DNA of 64,000 bases from contig NW_019775681.1 of assembly GCF_001039355.2 (NCBI RefSeq), positions 115,439-179,438 of the forward strand, written 5' to 3'. The first letter of the stretch is position 1, and the number at the start of each line of letters is the position of its first letter. The notes below the pieces were generated by a model, which was not told where the DNA came from, made no database searches, and saw only the letters and a list, made by a program, of their open reading frames with translations. A program made the translations under genes and the position numbers. The DNA comes from Lingula anatina (Eukaryota > Brachiopoda > Lingulata > Lingulida > Lingulidae). Of this stretch, positions 58,540 to 64,000 are shown piece by piece.

Positions 58540-61500
58540 CAACGAGAGAAATGAGAAGGGAGTGGAGGTATTTGGTGGGCTTAGATTGGACCGGGCTACT
58601 CGCCAATTCGGCTGTTATGTCAGACCGGAAGTGGATAAAAACGGCGACGTAGACAAACATCCGTCGAAGTCTGCTTTTCAGGAAGAAATAGTATTAGTTC
58701 AGCTGTATTCTGATTTGGAATGATGTCATGAGAAGGAAGCCACGGGGAGGGACGTGCGCTTGATATCATAGAGAATATGTCCATACTATGTCTATAAATT
58801 AAAGTATTTTTAAAATACAATTGAAACATTGTTTATGTCAAAGTTTTAATTGAGAATTATGTGGATTCATGTTGATTCACCGTATAGATCTTGGTAATAA
58901 TAGAAGTATATATATTGATGCACCTAGAAAGATCTTCATTATAGTTGTTAAATACAATCCGAGCTTTCGGCCCCTGGGCCTTCTTCGGGGATTTTGAACA
59001 AAAAGTAAAAAAACAAACTCCTAGGATACTGTACGTGACGTCGGTGATGTGTTGAAGACATGCGATGGCCCAAAAGCCTGCTATACGTAAACAACGTCAA
59101 AATTACGTAACAAAAAAAAAATCAATACTCATTTAAAAAACTATTGTCCCTACTGAGTCCATTATTCAAGGTGTCTAGTGTTCTTATAAATTTCTGTTCG
59201 GCGATCCGTCTTTGCCTAGTGTCATTTAAGTTTCCTTTTAGGACGGTGACAGTGATGTCATTAACTGAGTGGTTCGGCGTGTTGAAGTGCTGTCCCACTG
59301 GTACGAAGAGGTTTTTGTTGTTTACAGTGCAGCGGTGGTGTCTAATTCTGTCTTTTAATTTCTGGCTTGTTTCTCCGACGTACATTTGATGGCATTTTTT
59401 ACATTTCATCAAGTACAGTAGATGACGTTCTGAGAGTCGCAAGTGTATTTTCCCCTAGGGATGAGTGTCTTGCCTCCCGGAGTGATGATGGGGTTGTTAA
59501 TGATGCACGGGCAGAGAAGGCACCTTCTGTTGTTGCAAGGAAATGTGCCCGTGACGCCAAGGCTGTTATTGTTAACCAGGAGTTTTTTCAGATAAGGGGG
59601 CTGTCTGAAAGAGACGATAGGTGGAGATGGAAAAATGTCTTTAAGCATAGTGTCGGAGTCAAATATATGCTGCAAATCCCGCGCCATGGTTTCTTGGATC
59701 ATTTGTGTGTCATACTGCCGTCTTTCAAAAAGCTTTTGCAAATCTGTAAGCTGTTCACTCTTCTTTTCGGGTTCCGAGTTGATTCTATTATATCTTAAGG
59801 TCTGGCTAAATAGGCTACAATGGATTTTTTGATGTGTGAAGGGTGAAAGTTGGTGTGATGTAAGTAGGCCGAGCGGTCCGTAGGTTTCCGATATACACAT
59901 GTAGCCAGTCTATTGTGTTTTATAGAGACGGTTGTATCCAGAAAGTTTTGTTGTTGGTTGGAATAGTTAAGAGTGGGCGTATCGACGGGTTTTCATTGTT
60001 GAAAAGTTCTGCAACTTTTTTGAGGTAATCTTCTACGTGTGTCCATATAAGAAAAATGTCGTCAATGTATCTCTGGTAAAAATATCCTAGCATGGCCCGT
60101 TTGAGAGTAAAACAATTCTTTACGTGCCGACAACTGACCGATCATTAAGCATTCTTTCTGCAACCAAAGCGATACTTGTGTCTACTTTCCACTACCTCAG
60201 CGATACTTTTGCGTCCTCTTCGAGTCCGTTGAGCAACCTTGCAACGTCCATCCTCGATCGCGTTCTCTGGGCGATTGTTTTGAACAGGTTCAAAACTCCC
60301 ACCATGGCGTCTTCGGCGATGCTTGAACGTTCTTTGTGCGATCTTGGCGATGACTATGCGTTTTTTTTTTCGTCAAACGGCGACCCGGGGCCAGTTACAG
60401 GAAACTGTTGTTAGTTAACGATTTTCGAGTGGCGAAAATCGAGTGGCGTTTCACGAAGCTGTCGTTAACCCACCGCTAACTTCAATCGTAAAGTTCGGTC
60501 CCTAGACCTCTCGTTGCTCAACGTACTCTCGAAACAGTCTACCGGATATGGAACTCTTGCGTAAGTGTCACAAATGCTCTAAGGGTGCATTCCCAGAGAA
60601 TTAGATTTAGATCGACTTAAAACCCTTGGGGTTCACGCTAAATTGCAGTAAGCCAAGCGCGCACCATTACCCCCTTACAGCTTTTAGTGGGCGGGACAGG
60701 CGCTTAAGCCGGCCAAGCTGACAGTAATCTAGTGAGACTCCCCACAGGGATAGATCGATCTAAAATCTATGGGAATAGGGTCTTCCCCTCCAATTTTTGG
60801 CGGCTGGATGCGCATAAGAACTTCTGCTTTCAGGTCGTCGTAAAGGATCGCTACCATCCTTTTTGACACTTTTTCTGTGTAGTCAGGCGCAACTTTTCCT
60901 AAACTGCATCATTGCTCATACCCTGTATATTCTAACAGATTCTGCTTCTGATGAAACACTGTAGTCTACATTGCCGGCTGACGGTACCGATTGCAATGGT
61001 AACTAAGCAATATTTGTATTCCATTCATTACGCATGCGTACGATGAAATTCTACAGTTAGCGACTGACCAGTCCTTAAATATGTATGGTAACAACGACAC
61101 AATAACAAGCGAGAGAACAAACGACGGCTACGTGAAACGAGCCCCTGGTCGCACAAAGGACGAAGAAAGGGCGCCGTCCAGTGTAAAGGGCCGGGGGTTT
61201 TAGCGTGTCCAGAAAAACGATTATGGCCTCGAACCGTCTACTTAAGATCGATTTCGCATAAAGTGAAGACATCATAGCACAATTACACATAATGTAATTT
61301 TACTTGATTATTATGGTTATCAAGAGATAATTTTAATTTATAGGAAAATAATAATTACAAATACTGACATTTAAAGCGTTTGACACCAACAAAACATTTA
61401 GAAAATCAATAAGCGAAGCTCACGTGATGTTATGGAGTGATAAAATTACTGATACATTGATGAGTAGTGTTTAGTCTAACAGTCATACTGAGGCAGCTCA

Positions 61501-62456
61501 CGGCGTGACCGAATGATTTGTTCCTGCTTTTTCATTATGGATAGAAAATGGAATGTTTAAACTTATGATGATTATTAATAGATTGCACAAATGTATTTTC
61601 ATCTGAAAATATCAAATAATACTTAAATTTCTATTAATAATGAAACACGACTGAATGAAATGTTCATCAGTTATATATATTTTGTCTTTTATTAAAAGAC
61701 ATTCTGCGTGTATATACTTTCTTTGTGTGCAGATTTACCGGAAATTTATTTGTGAATAAAAGGGGACCAGAGTATTGTGTTGCAATGGTATTTTTTGGTT
61801 TATTTTTATTATGATTGTCAGGGGCGGATTTAAGCCGTCTTCTGGGTCTTCCGGAAGACGGTCAGATTTTCAAGCTTACATTGACGGGTATCTAATTTTT
61901 TTCTGTCGGAAGACGGTCAAAAACGGAGGATGGATCAAAAATAATAATTTGTAAGACTCTCAGAAAATTTCTCTGGATCCGCCCCTGATTGTAGTTGAAT
62001 AAAATCACTAGTGAGAATAGAGGAATATTAAAAGACGTATTTAAATAAATTTAAAATAAAATAACTAAAATGCAAGTTAAAAATGAAATAAAAGTCTGGC
62101 AGCAAAGGAAGAGTGGTTGAAGTGACACAAGTGACGCTAAGTAATAATTGTTAAAGTGCAGCCATGTTTTTAGCTAACTAACTAACTGTATGTTAGTACT
62201 TTATTGGAATATATACTGAAATGAATTTGACTTCATTTGATAATAGATTTAAAGGTGATAGGAAGTGCCGATTACGGTAACACAGCTGTTCTGAGCCTCG
62301 AAGGAGCCAGAAAGGCGGATATGCGTTTACTCAAGGATTGGACATCTTGTGGCGAAAATTTCTGTAATTCCAAAGTACTTCGCGACAATACTTTAGCCAT
62401 AAGGGTACCAAAAGATGAAAAAAATAATAAAAATACTGGCTACAGCAATAACGCAG
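48915..62456 (+). CDS. unrecognised secreted protein, 11 exons, continues past the right edge
   Basis: Exons with matching phases: 48915-49109, 50678-50889, 51699-52109, 53851-53914, 54196-54451, 54660-54775, 55128-55204, 56479-56631, 57592-57735, 58155-58246 and 62247-62456. They give at least 643 residues; the last donor (G/GTAAGA) is phase 1, so further exons lie outside the window. A signal peptide (MALSLQHLVYVVCLLYSTTS) is followed by a region with a furin-like RQKRR (residues 162-166). Next come alternating-hydrophobic, probably beta-rich stretches (FDAEAKLNYQMEFKVTGEFS, ALWLEANFEANAEFSVTFGF, KFEIDVGISWGY). Two more basic cleavage-like sites occur, GRFKR and SRRKR, and a Cys pair CMVC. 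I do not recognise the family. The alternation suggests a large beta-sheet extracellular domain, possibly a processed proprotein. The tenth intron is 4 kb and full of mobile elements. Confidence 0.75.
49336..50297. mobile_element. non-autonomous Tc1/mariner-like element with TA target duplication
   Basis: GGGGAGACCG(T)GGCTAGTTGG at the left end is complementary to CCAACTAGACCCGGTCTCCCC at the right end. Both are flanked by TA (49334-49335 and 50298-50299). A poly-G run (about 49520-49535) lies inside. No intact transposase is present. The element lies in the first intron of the secreted-protein gene. Confidence 0.75.
52179..52232. repeat. (AT)n microsatellite
   Basis: An uninterrupted AT dinucleotide run in the third intron of the secreted-protein gene. 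Confidence 0.92.
52520..52605 (-). repeat. MITE family 2, partial inverted copy
   Basis: TGATCCGCAGAATAGGTGGT, CCGCGGATCAAATATGATCA and the following CCCATCTAAAAG are a reverse-complement match of the right part of 4661-4870. Confidence 0.55.
52820..53305. repeat. dispersed repeat interrupted by a foldback element
   Basis: Left part 52820-52918 and right part 53229-53305 together correspond to the continuous copy at 20851-21040. The intervening 300 bp is the foldback element described at 52926-53228. Confidence 0.65.
52926..53228. mobile_element. long foldback element (hairpin arms of about 140 bp)
   Basis: The left arm (CCCCATTCAGATCAAGA, AATATGGCGTACCTACATGA, AGGAAAACCACTTCATCCGG, TAATGGTCTCTCTGCCTC) is the near-complete inverted complement of the right arm. 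The right arm contains GAGGCAGAGAGACCATTACA, TTAAGTGGTCTTCC and CGATCTGAATGGG. The arms cover nearly the whole 303 bp. No coding capacity. Confidence 0.85.
53522..53690. mobile_element. MITE with about 42-bp imperfect inverted ends
   Basis: CCTCGTTCAGAATAGAGGAC then TAACTAATCC at the left is complementary to GGACTAGTTAGTCCCCTATT then CTGAGGAGG at the right. Length is 169 bp. The middle (CACTTCAGTACTTTCC, TATTCAGTGTCTTTTAGC) has words similar to MITE family 2 at 4661-4870, so they may be distantly related. Confidence 0.7.
53981..54696 (+). repeat. source segment of an intragenic duplication
   Basis: 716 bp that include the functional exon 5 (54196-54451), the following intron and the first 37 nt of exon 6 of the secreted-protein gene. 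The segment is repeated at 55671-56396 with high identity. Confidence 0.88.
55671..56396 (+). pseudogene. decayed duplicate of exon 5 and start of exon 6
   Basis: A direct copy of 53981-54696 lying in the intron between exons 7 and 8. The exon 5 copy would begin at 55888. Its acceptor AG has become GG (CCCTTGG instead of TCTCTTAG). A TAG stop occurs in frame at 55927-55929, and six extra bases (an AT-repeat expansion) lie near its donor. The exon 6 copy has a TAA in frame at 56367-56369 and is cut off by the duplication breakpoint. The duplicate exons are therefore not expected to be used. Confidence 0.88.
58495..58538. repeat. (GT)n microsatellite
   Basis: About 22 GT units preceded by a T run, in the tenth intron of the secreted-protein gene. 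Confidence 0.92.
58546..58723 (+). CDS. protein-like open frame in intron, unrecognised
   Basis: An open stretch right after the GT repeat, containing GVEVFGGLRLDRATRQFGCY and ending at TGA 58721-58723. Composition looks coding, but no acceptor in the phase required by the preceding exon (phase 1) is visible. It could be an alternative terminal exon, a repeat-derived fragment or chance. Confidence 0.15.
58940..60118 (-). mobile_element. Penelope-like retroelement, 3' part (RT C-terminus plus GIY-YIG)
   Basis: Antisense to the host gene, in its tenth intron. Reading on the minus strand: reverse transcriptase motif C YQRYIDDIFLIW (about 60085-60050). Next, in a shifted frame, comes a thumb-type region with FLDTTV and YRKPTDRSAYLHH. 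The FHPSHIKKSI and RYNRINSE blocks follow, then a Cys-rich linker (CNNRRCLLCPC) and the GIY-YIG nuclease with MYVGETSQKLKDRIRHH. The frame ends at about 59122. These are established parts of Penelope-like elements that carry a C-terminal GIY-YIG endonuclease. At least two frameshifts break the frame, one after the RT motif and one just before the GIY-YIG domain. The 5' half of the RT is missing. The terminal stretch near 58955-59000 (CCGAGCTTTCGGCCCCTGGG, CCTTCTTCGGGG) is hairpin-like, as seen at PLE ends. Not active. Confidence 0.87.
60119..61192. mobile_element. larger relative of the 31228-31451 foldback element
   Basis: TTTACGTGCCGACAACTGAC then CGATCATTAAGCATTC at the left matches the interior of the small element at 31301-31340. 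The right end (GGGCGCCGTCCAGTGTAAAGGG) matches its terminal repeat. The outer left terminal repeat is missing at the junction with the Penelope-like element. MITE family 1 copy D is nested inside. No transposase was recognised. Confidence 0.6.
60582..60783 (+). mobile_element. MITE family 1, copy D (nested)
   Basis: Same order of conserved segments as copies A and B: GGGTGCATTCCCAGAG, GTTCACGCTAAATTGCAGTA, ATTACCCCCTTACAGCTT, AGTAATCTAGTGAGACTCCC and GATAGATCGATCTAAAATCT. It is inserted within the larger foldback element. Confidence 0.8.
61193..61818. other. intronic DNA, nothing recognised
   Basis: AT-rich sequence of the 4-kb tenth intron, between the foldback element and the small MITE. 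Confidence 0.4.
61819..61987 (+). mobile_element. 169-bp MITE with 5-bp target duplication
   Basis: CAGGGGCGGATTT at the left and GGATCCGCCCCTG at the right are complementary. ATTGT flanks both sides (61814-61818 and 61988-61992). Inside, CGGAAGACGGTCA occurs twice. The left end is shared with the element at 10712-10804. Confidence 0.8.
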
Positions 62457-63308
62457 GTAAGACGATTATACAAGTACCTCATGTTGTCGAACTTAGAAAA
62501 TGGTGCTTTTCTTTACCGCATATATAGAACTCTGAATGCTATACTAAATTTGCAGTATATGTTTCATATTTTGAGGGCAGTGTAGCCATTTTTGTAATCG
62601 GCTGCATTGTGTGAACAATATACCAACTTAATACTGAACAGCTTAAAGCTTTGTTCTCACAGTGCCTACCTATTGCAAATCTCCTACAAGTTAAATATTT
62701 AAAGGGGGGGGGGTGATAATTACCAACTTTTAGTGCTACCCCCTGAAATTATGTAATAGGTCTAAAAAGTCATAATAGTATTTCTTAAGAATTTTTAAAG
62801 CCCACTAACCCCCCTCTACATGCCCTCTGAAGTTTGCGATATTCGAAAATTACTGATTTTAACACTTGTATGCTATCCAAAAAATGGTGGATTTACCTAT
62901 CTAAATAATGTTCATAGCTCAAATTTCTCATTAGATATAGGCGGCTTTCTAACCCGTTATAGACGCATGTTCCTCTAGATTTTTCCAAAGAAGGTATTAT
63001 TTACCCTACACTATTATTTACAACAAAAGGCAAGTGCTCATAAACACCGAAATTTGTGTATCATGCATTTACTAGACATACAGAGGACTTCATTCAGACA
63101 ACTTAAAATAAGAGTGAGTTTTTCATATTTTTCAACTTCCAAGAACAAATTAGAGGATTTGTATGTATTGTACACATTGGAAATATACTTGTAAACTTCA
63201 TACTGCAAACATAATATGTTATCCTTTGTGAGCATTTTTATGTACAGACACAGATGTGTCTGTACATATAGCCATCACCTGCGTCTGTCGTCGCCGTCGT
63301 CGTCGCCG
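62457..63308. other. intronic or 3' DNA with a 26-bp palindrome
   Basis: No exon is recognised after the donor at 62456. A poly-G run lies near 62704-62714. TGTACAGACACA and TGTGTCTGTACA form a near-perfect palindrome at 63241-63266. A GTCGTCGCC-type trinucleotide-rich stretch follows, just before the tandem array. Confidence 0.5.
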
Positions 63309-64000
63309 TGCACTTTTACCGATAACACGATAAGTGGAAAACCATTTTTTCTTTTGGCTTGAAATTTACAGAACTGATGAATATTCATAATATGCAGGTC
63401 AAGTTCGAAATTCAGCATGATCAGGCCATTTTTGGGGAAGTTATGCTGTTTTTTCACTTTTTCCAGCATTTATGTAGCACCGATAACACGATAAGTGGAA
63501 AACTGTTTTACCTTTTGGTTTGAAACTTACAGAACTGATGAATATTCATAATACGCAGGTCAAGTTCAAAAATCAGCATGATCTGGCCATTAATATGGAA
63601 GTAATGCAGTTTTTTCACTTTTTTCAACATTTATGCAACACCGATAACACAATATTTGAAAAAACTGTTTACCCTGTTGGCTTGAAACTTACAGAACTGA
63701 TAAATATTCTTAATACGCAGGTCAAATTCGAAAATCAGCATAATCAGGCCATTTATATTGAAGTTATGCAGTTTTTTCACTTTTTTCAGCATTTATGCAA
63801 CACCGATAACACAATATTTGAAAAACCGTTTTACCTTTTGGCTCTTGAAACTTACAGAACTGATAAATATTCATAATATGCAGGTCAGGTTCGAAAATCA
63901 GCATGATAGGAACATTTTCATGGAAGTCAGCTGTTTTTTCACTTTTTTCAGCATATATGCAACCCTGATAGCACAATAAGTGAAAAACCGCTTTACTTTT
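63309..64000. repeat. 161-bp tandem array, runs off the window
   Basis: ACCGATAACACGATAAGTGG or a variant begins units at 63318, 63479, 63640, 63802 and 63962, a period of 160-162 bp. Each unit contains CTTACAGAACTGATAAATAT, GCAGGTCAAGTTCGAAAATC and a TTTTTTCACTTTTTTCAGCA tract. Neighbouring copies have several differences each, so the array is not freshly expanded. Confidence 0.9.

Noticed and set aside
60124-60414. Open frame of 96 codons inside the large foldback element as a transposase
   Set aside because: No recognisable motif. Ser/Leu-rich composition is consistent with a chance frame.
63309-64000. Regular tandem array as a CRISPR-like array
   Set aside because: Units are 161 bp without spacer-repeat alternation, and the DNA is clearly eukaryotic.

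Overview
This is eukaryotic genomic DNA, most likely from a marine invertebrate. Coding sequence is split into exons with canonical GT-AG boundaries and consistent phases. The proteins are multidomain metazoan secreted types: WSC/apple-like, EGF-like and fibronectin-III-like modules. Short dispersed foldback/MITE elements, a Penelope-like element and a 2A-bearing non-LTR retrotransposon fragment fill the non-coding space. The gene families are of the kind seen in amphioxus, hemichordates, molluscs and cnidarians; the species cannot be resolved from the sequence alone.

Layout. 1-7 kb: no confident host gene; MITE-like repeats and the N-terminal part of a non-LTR retrotransposon (5189-6037). 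7.2-16.6 kb, minus strand: two tandem paralogous genes, each of three coding exons with identical phases. Each encodes a secreted protein of about 550 residues with two consecutive cyclase/kynurenine-formamidase-like domains and a hydrophobic, GPI-signal-like C-terminus. Their intergenic space holds a repeated block, a foldback and a MITE. 16.8-17.5 kb: a 96-bp minisatellite just upstream of the second cyclase gene. 18.9-20.8 kb, minus: the long last exon of a putative glycosyltransferase-like gene. 21.6-26.5 kb, plus: three phase-compatible exons of a WSC-like/EGF-like secreted protein, with a dead Tc1-like transposase in an intron. 27.7-42.05 kb, plus: a 15-exon gene for a giant (about 3,170-residue) extracellular protein of repeated FN3-like modules, possibly continuous with the WSC/EGF exons. 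42.3-48.45 kb: non-coding, a roughly 3.8-kb tandem duplication whose second copy has an internal deletion. 48.9-62.5 kb, plus: 11 exons of an unrecognised secreted protein that runs off the right edge. One of its introns carries a decayed partial gene duplication; another (4 kb) holds an antisense Penelope-like element, a large foldback element with a nested MITE, and a small MITE. 63.3-64 kb: a 161-bp tandem array that continues past the window.

How things fit: all recognisable host genes except the glycosyltransferase-like one have an N-terminal secretion signal or extracellular domains. The cyclase pair looks like internal domain duplication followed by whole-gene duplication. The most interesting items are the two-domain secreted cyclases (one with an altered metal motif), the giant FN3-like protein, tandem 2A-like modules in the retroelement, a paralogous empty site for a foldback element, and the decayed exon duplication.
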